A DNA stretch of 64,000 nucleotides from Halichoerus grypus (Eukaryota; Chordata; Mammalia; Carnivora; Phocidae): assembly GCF_964656455.1 (NCBI RefSeq), contig NC_135724.1:9539466-9603465 (forward strand). The letters run 5' to 3'. The notes under the pieces were generated by a model that saw only the letters and a program-made list of their open reading frames with translations, made no database searches and was not told where the DNA came from. This document shows positions 34,027 through 45,289 of the stretch, one piece after another. Made by a program: the position numbers and the translations under genes. Positions within the stretch are counted from its first letter, which is position 1, and every line of letters starts with the position of its first letter.

Positions 34027-35887
34027 GACTTTTAGTTCTACATTTGTGTATTAAATCATGGTGGTTACTCTACAGATTAAAACATACATCCTTGATTTTG
34101 CCTAATCCACTTATAGTTAACATTGTGTCAGTTAATGGGAAATGTAGAAACCTTATAACCATATAGGGTTACCTATTCATTCTTCTACAAAAATTTTCAT
34201 ATATATTACATCTATATACTTTATCATTATCAGACAATGCTACAATTCTCATTTTAAACAATTTTAAGAATATTGAGGCTCATAAAACCTGGTAAAATCA
34301 AATGATCTCCTTGGGAGCACCAGATAATCTTAAATAGGTGATTGCCAAAATCTGTGGGACAACATGTAGGACAAGTTGGTTGTATTTTGAGCAAACATCA
34401 GTGGGGAAACTTTTCTTAGCTAACAGGGTTTACTGCTGTTGCATGCCTTCTTTTTAAGCTAAGTAATCCTGGGAAGTTTAAAAAGGTGAAATGAGAGAAA
34501 CTGTGGGCACCTCCAAATGGATTTTTAGCAATTGTTTCACACTATAGACTTTGATTATGTATTTGTATGTTTATTTTTGCTTGGGTTGAAGCATTCAGCA
34601 ATCAGAATGTTATGGTATTCACAGAGTCTGAAAACTATTATTTTTTTTTTTTTCTAACCGGGGCATTCCAATTTATCTATCTAGTGATAGGGAAACCCAA
34701 TTTACTAGGACAATTTTACATGAATTATGCATATGCCAGGCTTTGCTCCTTACTCAAAAGCTGTACTCTCCTTATTAACCCCCTCCCCCAAATGCTGATA
34801 GGTCAGTAAGGTTGCATGTTTTGTTTGTTTTTAGCAATGTTCAGCGACAAGTGCAGATGCAGTGAGGAGAGTTAGATTTATCTACAAGACAGGTTTTTTA
34901 TGGCAAGTATTACAATGAAAGATATATATATGAGAGAGATATTCAAGAACAGAACAATTAATAGAAAATTTAGAAAATGATACATTACATTCAATAAATT
35001 ATCTTGTGATAAATGAAATATTATTTGGAGCATGAAACATTAACGCTTCCACAATCTGAAAGTGGAATTAGATCTTTTTTTTTTTTTTTCAAATTATTTG
35101 GGACGTCATTTTGAGTTTCAGCATATTTTAAGGCAATAGGATGTAAAATTATAAGCTCACACTGTTACAATGTAGGAAGCGCAAACAAAACCTAGTTTGC
35201 TGTTTCCTGCTAGTTTAGCTTACTTTTTCCATTCTAGCAGAGTTTTGTTTTGTTTCGTTTTTCCATGACATATTCCACAAAATCTTACAGGGCCTTACAG
35301 GAGTATGTTCTTAGAAAGTCCATCTCCAGAAATCGAATTCTTTATGAACCTGATCTCTGTTCAGTTATAAGGCAATACCTTTACCAAAACAATAACACTA
35401 ATATATTCCCTGCCCACTTACTCTGCAACCAGCTAACCTTCACCAGCCATATGAAAATAAGCTGTTTAGAATACCACGTGCTTTCATTATTGCTCTAACA
35501 GAAGAGAGATTGTAAATGAGATTAGTCCTATTATATGGAGAATGTTGCTAAATGGATTCATTTTACAGCAGGTGGTTCAAATTGTATCTATTCAATTAGC
35601 ATATGCAGAAACTATTCCTTCAGAAAATTAGCAAACAAAAAGATATAAATGTGACTGCCTTTTAAGTCTTTAGATAATTGTCCTTATATTTTAAATAATC
35701 TACAAAAAAATAAGCCATAGCACTTGGAGGATTTACTAAGAGAAAAAGAAATCTCAGAAAAGAATGACTCATTGTTGCAATTCAACATTTACAAAGTGTT
35801 CATATATTTCCTCAGACTCTTACGCAATATTTATTGACTTAATTAAATTCTAAAAGAGGTTTGAAAGCAGCTTAATTACTCAATAAT
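34027..35887. other. Unassigned AT-rich stretch
   Basis: Poly(T) runs at 34640-34653 and 35074-35089. No gene; ORFs 34567-34809 and 35250-35498 have no recognisable domain. Confidence 0.5.
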
Positions 35888-36070
35888 TAATTCTTTCAAC
35901 CAATAAATATTTACTTTGTAACTTGTATATGTAGGCACCATGCTTTACTAAGGATGCCATGGTGAGCCAAACCTATATGCCCCTTGATATCAGTGAGTTA
36001 TGCAAACAACAGAGCAAAACAAAATAAACACACCCTGAAAGATATAAAAAGGTTGCACATCAGGTAATTA
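35888..36070 (-). mobile_element. L2 3'-end fragment
   Basis: TTTCAACCAATAAATATTTA, TATATGTAGGCACCATGCTT and GAGTTATGCAAACAACAG follow the reverse complement of the L2 3' end (caacaaatatttattg ... tgtgccaggcac). Confidence 0.55.
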
Positions 36071-36346
36071 AGATGAGTTTGAGAGTAAATGTAACATCTT
36101 TAAACGAATGACAAATTCTGCACATTTACTAGACAACACATATATGCTTCATCAGTAATCAATTTGAAAATTTCTATAAAGAAAATATAAAATCAATATT
36201 TTAGTATAAATCATGACTAACATTCATAAGGAGGCAAAAGTGATACTATAAATTACATTCAATAAAACAGTGATATACATGCTATTTCTAATACTTGTAA
36301 ATGACACACGATGAAGAAAAAAATCAATGAATATATCGATGCAGGC

Positions 36347-36905
36347 AGGCTGGGTCTGAAAACCCAGGGGAGGGTCCCACAGGACCAACCAAGAGGGTCC
36401 TTGGCTTCAGACAGGATAGAAATCAAATGTGAGTCATAGAAAATGGAACAGTTTATTGAAAGCGTGAGTGACAGAGAATACCAGATGGAGTGTCTTGGAG
36501 ACTCAGAAAGGAGAGAAGAATGAGTCTTGTAGTTGCTGGGGTATAGGGGTTTATATTAGAAAAGGGTTTGTGGTAAGTGTTCTTCCAGGAATCCAGGATA
36601 GGGTCCAATCAAAGGCGGGTAGACATGAGTGTTATTACATAAATTACGGAAGGTCAGGGTATGGATTCCAGCATCAGCAAAGGTTTGTTTGAAGCTAATA
36701 TCCTGGAATGTGTTTGAGATCTAGCTCTTCTTAGGTGTTATCAGGTGTTTGGGGCCTTGGACAAAGCTCAGAGAATGATGAACTTTCTTGCTTCCCTCTT
36801 GAAGTGGGAACATACCTTCTTTGGTTTATTCAGCGGCAAAATATGGAATGTGAGTCAATGGGGCTTAGCAGAAAAACAGCAGAGATGAAGCCTTTCTAAA
36901 ATAAA
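36347..36905 (-). mobile_element. Solo LTR of an endogenous retrovirus (class I-like), antisense
   Basis: On the minus strand an AATAAA signal (complement of 36452-36457) is followed by a U5-like part rich in CCCTCTTGGTTGG and CCCTGGGTTTTCAGACCC, ending near TGCA at about 36347. The U3-like part reaches about 36905. Boundaries are inferred from TG/CA-like ends; no target-site duplication is secure. No gag, pol or env relics adjoin, so it is solo. ORF 36468-36692 is antisense to it. Confidence 0.6.
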
Positions 36906-37053
36906 GTCCCTCCAGTTTACCTCGTTCAAGATCACTTGGGATATTTCTTCCTTTATGGTAGCTAATGGTAGCTATTAGCCATCGTGGTTATTTAAATTTA
37001 AGTTAATTAGTTAAAATTAAAAGTAGTTAGAAACTCATCTGCTCAATTGTATT

Positions 37054-37250
37054 TTTTTTTTTTAAGATTTTTTTTTTTTTTTTGACAGAGAGAGACACAG
37101 CGAGAGAGGGAACAGAAGCAGGGGGAGTGGGAGAGGGAGAAGCAGGCTTCCCGCTGCGCAGGGAGCCCGATGTGGGGCTCGATCCCAGAATTCTGGGATC
37201 ATGACCTGAGCCGAAGGCAGACGCCCAACGACTGAGCCACCCAGGCACCC
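37054..37250 (-). mobile_element. Can-SINE with 18-bp target-site duplication
   Basis: Two long T runs in the tail region, body GAGAGAGACACAGCGAGAGA and GGAGCCCGATGTGGGGCTC, head GAGCCACCCAGGCACCCC. CATCTGCTCAATTGTATT / CATCTGCTCAATCGTATT (37036-37053, 37251-37268), one mismatch. Minus ORFs 37027-37248 and 37062-37253 are read-through. Confidence 0.96.
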
Positions 37251-37576
37251 CATCTGCTCAATCGTATTAAAGACATTTCAGGTGTTAGGTAAACAGTTCC
37301 TTTATCTCGGAATGTTCTGTTGCACTAATCTGATTGAGGCAATCTCTTTAAATGTGCACTTAAAATGTCAAAACATAAAAAGTGCTAAAAGTGAAACATT
37401 TTGGAAATTCTTATGAATACTGCTGCATCTTTTTCTATTCTGATTTGATTGTTTCCTTTTGTGATCCTTTACTTTTTCCGATGGTCTATGTACTCATTCA
37501 CTGTTTCCCCTCACTTAGGTTTATCTTTAGTTTTCCTCTTCTTTGAATTAAACCCTCTATTCTGGGTTGTCATTTT

Positions 37577-38560
37577 TGTAAATTTTTTTAAATAACATAT
37601 AATGTATTATTTGTTTCAGGGGTACAGGTCTATGATTCATCAGTCTTATACAATTCACAGCACTCACCATAGCACATACCCTCCCCAGTGTCCATCACTC
37701 AGCCACCCCATCCCTCCCACCCCCCACCACTCCAGCAACCCTCAGTTTGTTTTCTGAGATTAAGAGTCTCTTATGGTTTGTCTCCCTCTCTGGTTTCGTC
37801 TTGTTTCATTTTTCCCTCCCTTCCCCTCTGTTTTGTTTCTCAAATTCCTCATATCAGTGAGATCATACGATAATTGTCTTTCTCTGATTGACTTATTTCG
37901 CTTAGCATAATACCCTCTAGTTCCATCCATGTGCTGCAAATGGCAAGATTTCATTGTTTTTGATGACTGCATAATATTCCATTGTGTGTGTGTGTGTATA
38001 CCACATCTTCTTTATCCATTCATCTGTTGATGGACATCTAGGCTCTTTCCATAGTTTGGCTATTGTGGACATTGCTGCTATAAACATTGGAGTGCACGTA
38101 CCCCTTTGGATCACTACATATGTATCTTTGGGGTAAATACCCAGTAGTGCAATTGCTGGGTCATAAGGTAGCTCCATTTTCAACTTTTTGAGGAACCTCC
38201 ATACTGTTTTCCAGAGTGGCTGCATCAGCTTGCATTCCCACCAACAGTGTAGGAGGGTTCCCCTTTCTCCTCATCCTTGCCAACATCTGTGGTTTCCTGA
38301 CTTGTTAATTTTAGCCATTCTGACTGGTGTGAGGTGGTATCTCATTGAGGTTTTGATCTGTATTTCCCTGATACTGAGTGATGTTGAGCACTTTTTCATG
38401 TGTCTGTTGGCCATTTGGATGTCTTCTTTGCAGAAATGTCTGTTCATGTCTTCTGCCCATTTCTTGATTGGATTATTTGTTCTTTAGGTGTTGAGTTTGA
38501 AAGTTCTTTATAGATTTTGGATACTAGCCCTTTATCTGATATGTCATTTGCAAATGGGTT
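37577..38560 (-). mobile_element. Carnivore L1, 5'-truncated, about 1 kb
   Basis: Antisense L1 with 3' UTR at the left (GATTCATCAGTCTTATACAA, CCACCACTCCAGCAACCCTC) and ORF2 C-terminus at the right (GGTAAATACCCAGTAGTGCA, CCAGAGTGGCTGCATCAGC, ACTAGCCCTTTATCTGATAT). The minus frame 38225-37917 carries the conserved C-terminal stretch containing P-S-T-D-E-W-I-K-K-M-W and E-Y-Y-A-V-I-K. Flanked by GTTGTCATTTT at 37566-37576 and 38561-38571. A (TG)n run expanded at 37983-37999. Well preserved, so lineage-specific rather than ancient. Confidence 0.92.
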
Positions 38561-38571
38561 GTTGTCATTTT

Positions 38572-38970
38572 ATGATTAAGTAATACCTTCTCCTTGGTGT
38601 CTGATGAAACTCTCTCCTGCACATGATTGACTCCAAGGATGTCTATTTTCAGACATGTCAAATCCAACATTTGTCATGGCTTCATATAGCACTAAGGTAA
38701 ATATTAAAATCACATACATTCTTAAGACAAATTAGGTAGAGGATTTTAGCTCTGCATAAACTGTACTTCAATCTCAAAAAAATCCTATAAAAATTGTTCT
38801 AAGAAAAACAAAAGGGATTTAAGCCTGTGATCCTGCAATTGTACTACTGTTGTAAATACCCACAAGAAATGAATGGATATACTCACGTAAAGTCTTATAC
38901 AAGAATATTCATCACAGCCTTAATTCACAAGAGTTCAAAATTAATCGCAACCCAAATTTTATCAATAGTG
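38572..38970. other. Unassigned stretch
   Basis: No gene. The part 38820-38970 (CCTGCAATTGTACTACTGTT, ATTCATCACAGCCTTAATTC) resembles the C-terminal L1 ORF2 'tcctgcaattccact ... attcatagcagccttattc' segment and may be a short + strand L1M relic. Confidence 0.45.
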
Positions 38971-38981
38971 AAATGTATGTT

Positions 38982-39172
38982 GTTTTTATTTTAAGATTTT
39001 ATTTATTTATTTATTAGAGAGAGAGTGGGAGCCATAGCAGGAGTGGAGGGAGGGGACAGGGGAGGGGCAGGAGGACAAGCAGGCTCCCCGCTGAGCAGGG
39101 ACTCAGGCAAGGGGCTTGATCCCTGAACCAAAGTCAGACACTTAACCAACTGAGCCACCCAGGTGCTCCTTT
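38982..39172 (-). mobile_element. Can-SINE with 11-bp target-site duplication
   Basis: TTTTAAGATTTTATTTATTT tail; head GAGCCACCCAGGTGCTCC. AAATGTATGTT at 38971-38981 and 39173-39183. The central CCCTGGGATC block is reduced. It is head to head with the next SINE. Confidence 0.94.
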
Positions 39173-39394
39173 AAATGTATGTTAAGAGCATAGTACGTTC
39201 ATACAATGAAACAGTACAAAAGCCACAACTGGATGCAAACATATAGCTAAATTTCCTAAGCATAATGATGATTGACAGAAACTATCCATTAAAAATGCCT
39301 GCCAAGGCACTCGTATAGATAAGATTCAGAACAAACATAGCTAATCCTTGTATTACAAGTCAAGATAATGGTCACAGTTTGAAGGCTGGAGTAG

Positions 39395-39580
39395 GGGGCG
39401 CCTGGGTGGCTCAATCAGTTGAGCATCTGCCTTTGGCTCAGGTCATGATCTCAGGGTCCTGGGATTGAGTCCAGCATCCGGCTCCCTGCTCAGCAGGGAG
39501 CCTGCTTCTCCCTCTCCCACTCCCCGTGCTTATACGTGCTCTCTCTCTGTCAAAAAAATAAAAAATAAAAAAAAATAAGA
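39395..39580 (+). mobile_element. Can-SINE with 11-bp target-site duplication
   Basis: Head GGGGCGCCTGGGTGGCTCAA, body GCTCAGCAGGGAGCCTGCTT, A-rich tail with ATAAAAAATAAAAA. GGCTGGAGTAG / GGATGGAGTAG at 39384-39394 and 39581-39591. Confidence 0.95.
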
Positions 39581-39687
39581 GGATGGAGTAGCAGAGCGAA
39601 TTGGACAAAGGCAAGAAAGACTTGGAATGTTCTTGAGCTTGTGGTTACTAAGATGTATTCATGTTGACATCCTTCAATGATACATTA

Positions 39688-40104
39688 TGATGTGAGGAAC
39701 AAAGGCAGAAGGAAATGTAGATAAAGTTAAATTTCCTTATCACCAGCAGCCCATTGACAAACGCCTGAGGCCGGCAGAGTATAACATTCCTCCAGGAACT
39801 TCCAACATTCTTAATGTCAATGCTTTGCTAAAGGGAAAACAGCATTAGCTTGACAATAGCTGGGCCTCCAGGATCCTGTGAGTCTTCTTTCCCACATGAA
39901 AGTCCTCTTGGAAACCTCCCTTTGTCTTTGCTTCTCCCAGCTCCAGAGCAGAGAATCAGCCATTCCTCTTAACCCACGGGCAGCCCTTTCTGCCCATGAG
40001 TCCTATCCCTGTGCTTTAATAAAACTACCTTTTTGCACCAAAAACATCTCAAGAATTCTTTCTTGGCCCTCGGCTCCAGAACCCAACACTTCAAACCATG
40101 TCAC
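39688..40104 (+). mobile_element. Solo LTR of an endogenous retrovirus (class I-like)
   Basis: Begins about TGATGTGAGGAACAAAGG; ends CACTTCAAACCATGTCACA. A polyadenylation signal AATAAA lies at 40018-40023 after GTCCTATCCCTGTGCTTT, followed by an R/U5-like segment (AGAATTCTTTCTTGGCCC). The arrangement U3, signal, U5 is typical of gammaretrovirus-like LTRs. No internal viral genes adjoin. The ORF 39878-40126 runs through the LTR and is not viral coding sequence. Confidence 0.75.
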
Positions 40105-41610
40105 ATATACTTCAATTTATGCATAATTCTTCAATTAAAGCAGAAAGGGGATGGAAAGAAATTGCTATGCCATGAGGTTGAAGAAACAACAGACATGTAA
40201 ATGGAAGACTCTAGATACATTTTTATTCATCCTAGAAACTTCCTCCACAAAGTGAAAAAATCCTAATTAAACATATTTACCATACAGAATTTGTTGCTTT
40301 GGATATTTATCAGTGAATTGAATAAATGAAGTCAGACTGAAACATGCAATGCTGTTTTCTGGAGGGACATTTGGGAGAATATACAAAACTGAATATATCC
40401 TCATTGCGAGACTCTTCCCATAAGCTGCATGAATCTGATAGGGCATTCTGATTCATTTGGGGGGAATCCCATGTTTGCAAATCCTCGTTAAGATGTTAAA
40501 GAAGCCAGTTATGATGTCTCAAAGATTAATAGAATGTAATGAAATGAGAGTAATGGTATTTACTCTCGCAGTTGAAGCAAAGGAAAGAGGCAAAAAGACT
40601 CTGGGAAGTAAGAAGAGATTGAGCAAATACATAGAGTCAAGAGAACTTGTAGTTCTTTGCTGAAAAGCCGTGTTTCTGGTAGTTAGAGGAGAAGTATCTC
40701 AGACTTAAGCTGCAACTAGTTTGAGGCTTCGGTTGAGTGTAGAAAGGTAAGCTGAGTCCAAGTTATGAAGTGCGATTCATCTCGTGCAAAAATGTGTATA
40801 ATCTATTCCATTTTCTCATGTGTGTGTTTTAGAAAGTTAATTCTGATAACAGAAATTCATTGCCGATCTGAGATGGTGAGATATATAAAGTGCCTCTGGT
40901 TGGTTCTTATTTAAATAGCAAAATAGATTGATTTGTAAAACTTTTCCCAACCACCGATTTTCAGAGAAACAAAAAAATATATTGGGAAGAAGATCTATAA
41001 AATATATCTACTAATTGTTGTCTAATTGATGGGAATAAAGGGCATGCAAATCCTATGCTGAAATAAAGAGGTGAGTCATTTCTGTTGCTCCATCCATGTG
41101 CCCAGTGACATTTCTGAAAATATTTCACATGCCAAAGATCCTAAGCCACTTAGCTCAAATTCACAAAGTTAGCAGTCACACGAGTCTAGAGACAGAACCC
41201 ATTCCCAAATCATGCCAGGAAAACTATAAGGTATTTAACAAAGAATAAACATTTAAATCCATGATGTGTTTTATAGTGAAAAAATGCTTAATTATTTGAA
41301 TATATTCATTTAAAAGTATTAAATTACTAGGTTCAATGCAGTGAGCCAGGAACACAGGATACTTACCATAGAGGACGTTTAAGATAGCAGGATATCTTAA
41401 AGGACAAAACTCAAACAATTTAACAGTGACTTTGATATCTTTTATCCAAGGGAAAGAATGCACGGCTCAGGGGAGTACAGTGCTTCATAAGTAATGGAAT
41501 ACTCTTTCCAAGGGATTTTGGGCAAGAGTGAGTTTTATAAAACATTAGAAGAGGCAAGTGGAAACATGGCATGATTCCCTACGAGGTGTAAGATGTCCTT
41601 GCAAGGTGGG
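40105..41610. other. Unassigned stretch
   Basis: No gene or clear repeat. A lone strong-looking splice donor (AAAGGTAAGC at about 40743) lacks a convincing partner acceptor. Confidence 0.5.
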
Positions 41611-41628
41611 CAGGTTCTGGTTTTTTTT

Positions 41629-41849
41629 TCTGTTTTTTGTTTTAAAGATTTTATTTATTCATTTGTCAGAGAGAGAGAGAGAGAGAGCACAAGCAGTGGG
41701 GAGCAGCAGGTAGATGGAGAAGCAGACTCCCTGCTAAGTAGGGAGCCCCATGTGGGGCTCAATCACAGGACCCTGGGATCATGACCTGAGCCTAATGCTT
41801 AACCGACTGAGCCACCCAGGTGTCCACCCCCTCCACACCCCCCCGCCCC
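41629..41849 (-). mobile_element. Can-SINE with C-rich tract at its head
   Basis: TTTAAAGATTTTATTTATTC tail, (GA)n, body GGAGCCCCATGTGGGGCTC, head GAGCCACCCAGGTGTCC ending near 41825. The target-site duplication CAGGTTCTG is at 41611-41619 and 41850-41858, so 41826-41849 (CACCCCCTCCACACCCCCCC type sequence) lies between the SINE head and the duplication. Confidence 0.92.
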
Positions 41850-41859
41850 CAGGTTCTGT

Positions 41860-43369
41860 TTTCTAGGGAAGGTAAGTTAGCTAAAGTTGAGTGGGAGGAT
41901 TGTCTGTGTTAGCTTTCCTTGACAGGCACTTCCTGTAAGTGCAGGCTGACTTCAGTTTAGATTCATGATGTGGACCAGGCCACTGAAGCGGCCTCCATTT
42001 GTGTGTCTTGATATACAAATTAACTTTATCAGAAAAAACAAAAACAAAAAACATGTATCCAAAGGGTCAAATAACCAAAGTTCAGAGATCCAGCTATGCC
42101 ATTTTGCACCCATACACCTGCTGTGGTAAAATGGATACTGGAAGGCCAAAAGGCAGAATGAGTTTTCTGAAACATTTCTTCTCACTCTGACAAATGCTTC
42201 CTATCTTAAACATATGATTACTTTTTTAAAGTTCCCTCAAATACTGTAAGGAATAAATGGCTAGCATTGCATAGCTAAAATATGTAATGTTTGATTCTAA
42301 CACTAATTAGATGGTTTAGCAGTGCAATCTTATTTCCATTGGATAGGCTCTTCCTAATTCTACTGTAAATTAAATACATTAATCTAAACAATGCAAATTG
42401 CATGACAATTTATACCCTCACATGAGAATTTCTAACCCTAAAATTTTTATATTTATCATACTTCTTTTTGGTTTTCCTCTGTTTCCTGCTCATAGAAATG
42501 AAAAGTTATTTAAACAGTGATTTTTTTTTTACATGAATTGTATATTATATTATTCCAGGATATAATGGTTGTGCTTTCTCCCATTATTTTGTGCCTTCAT
42601 CTCAATAGAGATTAAGTTTAATTTTATAAAACTCTCTAGCTTAATTTATTCTCTGAATCTGATTCTGATGGGAAATTCTAACAAAACAAAATACTTACAT
42701 TTTAATAGCCATTTCTAGTTTTATGATGTGATATTTTCAAGTGAATAAAATTTACATTCTAATTTGTAGTAATTATTAAAATGTTTTTTTTTCTATTATG
42801 GGATAAAATTGTACTTTAACAATTTCTTCTCAGTGCCTATTTAAATTATCTAAAATGACTATGGAGAAAAAGAAAGCCTATTTGATTCTGAGAAAGAACA
42901 AATAATAAGGCAAGAAGAGGAAAACTTGAAAGAATATTTTATCTTTGTGGAAATTAATTCCAAATACATACATTTTCTCCATGGTTTTCAGATAAAACTA
43001 AAAAACCTTGTATAAACTAAACTTCAGTCAATCTGTGCTGTTTTGGTATATTATGCCAAAATTTTGTTCAAAATTTGAAGCAGATTAATTGAAAAAATAT
43101 AAAATAATTTTAACCAAGAGATGTCTCAGATGTTAACCAATATAAAATTAATTCAAATTAATTTTAAGAAAAAAAATGGTTCATACATCTGGATGGTATC
43201 AGGCTAAGGACTTAAAGGCTTAGCATATAGACGTTCTCTTTCTTCATCTGCCGCTGATTTTCCTGGACTGGCATTATTCTTTGACATTCTGCCCTCATAG
43301 TGGTTATCAGTGACTTTAGTCTTTACATAATTTTAATTTTTAATCTTTAGTCTTAAATAATTTATAGTT
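41860..43369. other. Unassigned AT-rich stretch
   Basis: Opposed overlapping ORFs 41952-42185 and 41999-42190 cannot both be real and neither is recognised. Rest is AT-rich, no repeat identified. Confidence 0.5.
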
Positions 43370-43383
43370 AAGATCTTAGAATA

Positions 43384-43582
43384 GGGGTGCCTGGGTGGCT
43401 CAGTCGTTGGGCGTCTGCCTTCGGCTCAGGTCATGATCCCAGGGTCCTGGGATCACGCCCCGCATCGGGCTCCCTGCTCTGCAGGAAGTCTGCTTCTCCC
43501 TCTCCCATTCCCCCTGCTTGTGTTCCCTCTCTCACTGTGTCTCTCTCTGTCAAATAAATAAATAAAATTAAAAAAAAAAAAA
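43384..43582 (+). mobile_element. Can-SINE
   Basis: Head GGGGTGCCTGGGTGGCTCAG, body GGGCTCCCTGCTCTGCAGG, tail CAAATAAATAAATAAAATTA and a long A run. AAGATCTTAGAATA / AAGAATCTTAGGATA as imperfect target-site duplication. Tail to tail with the next SINE, about 165 bp apart. Confidence 0.95.
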
Positions 43583-43748
43583 AAGAATCTTAGGATAAAG
43601 AGCAAGTCTCTTTCTGTGTAACTCCAGTGAACTTTCTGGAGTTGATTCTAAATGGCCTCACTGTGATTACGTTACCATACGTAAAGCATTGAACTAAAAT
43701 GTAATAATCAGGTTAGCATGGACCTAGCACGTGATATTTTAGGTTTTT

Positions 43749-43947
43749 TTTTTTTTTTTAAAGATTTATTTATTTATTTGAGAGAGAAAGCATGAGGGGG
43801 AGAAGCAGAGGGAGAGGGAGAGAAAATCTTAAGCAGACTCCATGCTGAGTGAGGACCCTGAGGTAGAGCTCGATCTCATGACCCTGAGATCACGATCTGA
43901 CCTAAAGCAAGAGTCATTGCTTAACCTACCGCGCCACCAAGGCGCCC
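43749..43947 (-). mobile_element. Can-SINE, diverged
   Basis: TTTAAAGATTTATTTATTTA tail; AATCTTAAGCAGACTCCATG body; head decayed to CGCCACCAAGGCGCCC. Target-site duplication ATATTTTAGGTTTTT / ATATTTTGGTTTTT. Confidence 0.93.
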
Positions 43948-43974
43948 AATATTTTGGTTTTTAAATATTATTGG

Positions 43975-44485
43975 TAAATTGGTGAAGCCACTATGGAAAA
44001 CAGTATGGATGGTCCTCAAAATGTTAAAAATAGACCTACCATATGATCCACCATATCCCAAGAAAATGAAAACAGGATATCAAAAAGATATCTGTATTCC
44101 CATGCCCTTAGGATATTATGCTAAGTGAAATAAGTAAGACAGAGAAAGACAAATACTACTTGGTATTGCTTATATTCAGAATCTAAACAAAGACAAAAGA
44201 AACCAACAAAAAGTCAAACTCATAGAAACGGAGACTAGAAAAGTGGCTGCCCAAAGCTAAGATATGGGGGAAATAGGGAGATGTTGGTGACAGGGAGCAA
44301 ACTTTCAGCCATAAGATGAATAACGTCTGAGGATGACTATAGCTGATAACACTGTATTGTGTAGTTGAAATATGCTAAGAGAGTAGAAATTAAATGTTCT
44401 CACACACACAAAAGATAAATATGTGAGGTGATGGATGGGTTAAGTAACTTGATGGGGCGAACATGTATATTATTATTTCTCCAGG
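43975..44485 (+). mobile_element. L1M 3' end (ORF2 C-terminus and 3' UTR)
   Basis: Ordered L1 phrases: GCCACTATGGAAAACAGTAT, ACCTACCATATGATCCACCA, GGATATTATGCTAAGTGAAA, AGACAGAGAAAGACAAATAC, GAGACTAGAAAAGTGGCTGC, AACACTGTATTGTGTAGTTG. A block between the 'atgatcc' and 'cccatgccctta' parts is shorter than in full L1, indicating a deletion. No open frame. Confidence 0.85.
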
Positions 44486-44665
44486 TTCATGAGTAGGGCG
44501 GCACATAAACTACAGAGAAGAGAAAGGAGACAAGGTCATTAGCAAAAGAAACAAAAAGTATTTTTGTTACTAGAACGAGAGGTCCAAGACTGCAAAGCAA
44601 CAGATTGCTTCAATCTCATCTAGATGTATTTTTCAAGTATTACAATATTCAAAAGTAATTATGTT

Positions 44666-45277
44666 AGTGGCAAGTCCTGTTCACTGGCCTGGGTTCTTGA
44701 GTTCCACCAAGAATGAATTCAGAGCCAAACTCGCAAGCAAGCAAGCATTTAATAGTGGTCAGAGTGAAAGTGCACCCCCGGGGGAGAGGGGTCGATGCAG
44801 GCCCAGAGTCGGCGGCTGCCCCTCGGGTCAGGCTGGCCTTTTACCTCTATCTTTGCATTGGATATGGGTCATAGTGTGGTCTCCGACTGACGCTGCTTCC
44901 CATCATCGAAGGGACTCCTTCTACAGGTTTTTGGTCCTATATGGTCCTTGTCATGGCGGCCTTGTCCCGTGAGTGGGGGGGAGGGTAAAACCGCAATGCA
45001 AATATATCATAATGAACCTGCACATTACTGTGGGGAAGCAGTTACAGCAAAGAATGCATGCTTATCCCCAGGGGTCTTTCCTACTTGTCTGGAACTTGGT
45101 TTCCACCCTTTTTATCAGTTGGAACACATTTGTTTCCTGCTTCTATGTAACTCACCGCTTACTCTATCAATTACATGTGTGTGTACATATTTGAAAACAA
45201 TTCTATAATATTTATCACTTTTGTTCCTTAGGCAGAGAGGACATTTTACCCTCAAAACCACCAGAACACTATACCAT
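44666..45277 (-). mobile_element. Solo LTR of an endogenous retrovirus, antisense
   Basis: On the minus strand: starts near TGGTATAGTGTTCTGGTGG (about 45277), has a polyadenylation-like ATTAAA (complement of 44748-44753), then GCTTGCTTGCTTGCGAG and GGAACTCAAGAACCCAGG as R/U5-like sequence, ending about 44666. It is G+C-richer than its surroundings (notably 44770-44900). Plus-strand ORFs 44661-44972 and 44948-45208 are antisense to it and not viral genes. No internal viral region adjoins. Confidence 0.65.
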
Positions 45278-45289
45278 GCCCATTTGTGT

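Noticed and set aside
37917..38225. 102-codon minus ORF with recognisable protein similarity
   Set aside because: It is the C-terminal end of L1 ORF2 inside a truncated L1 with a (TG)n expansion; it has no start context and no complete domain, so it is not a gene.
40660..40756. Possible exon ending at the donor AAAG|GTAAGC
   Set aside because: The upstream acceptor candidate (TTTCTGGTAG) has a poor pyrimidine tract and the interval has stops in the frames examined.
41862..41882. Strong-looking donor GGGAAG|GTAAGT
   Set aside because: Only SINE and C-rich sequence lie upstream; no acceptor fits.
44661..45208. Two overlapping plus ORFs of 103 and 86 codons
   Set aside because: They run antisense through a solo LTR and overlap in different frames.
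36347..45277. Possible provirus between the LTRs
   Set aside because: The three LTRs are unlike one another and the DNA between them is SINE, L1 or unassigned sequence without gag, pol or env-like relics.
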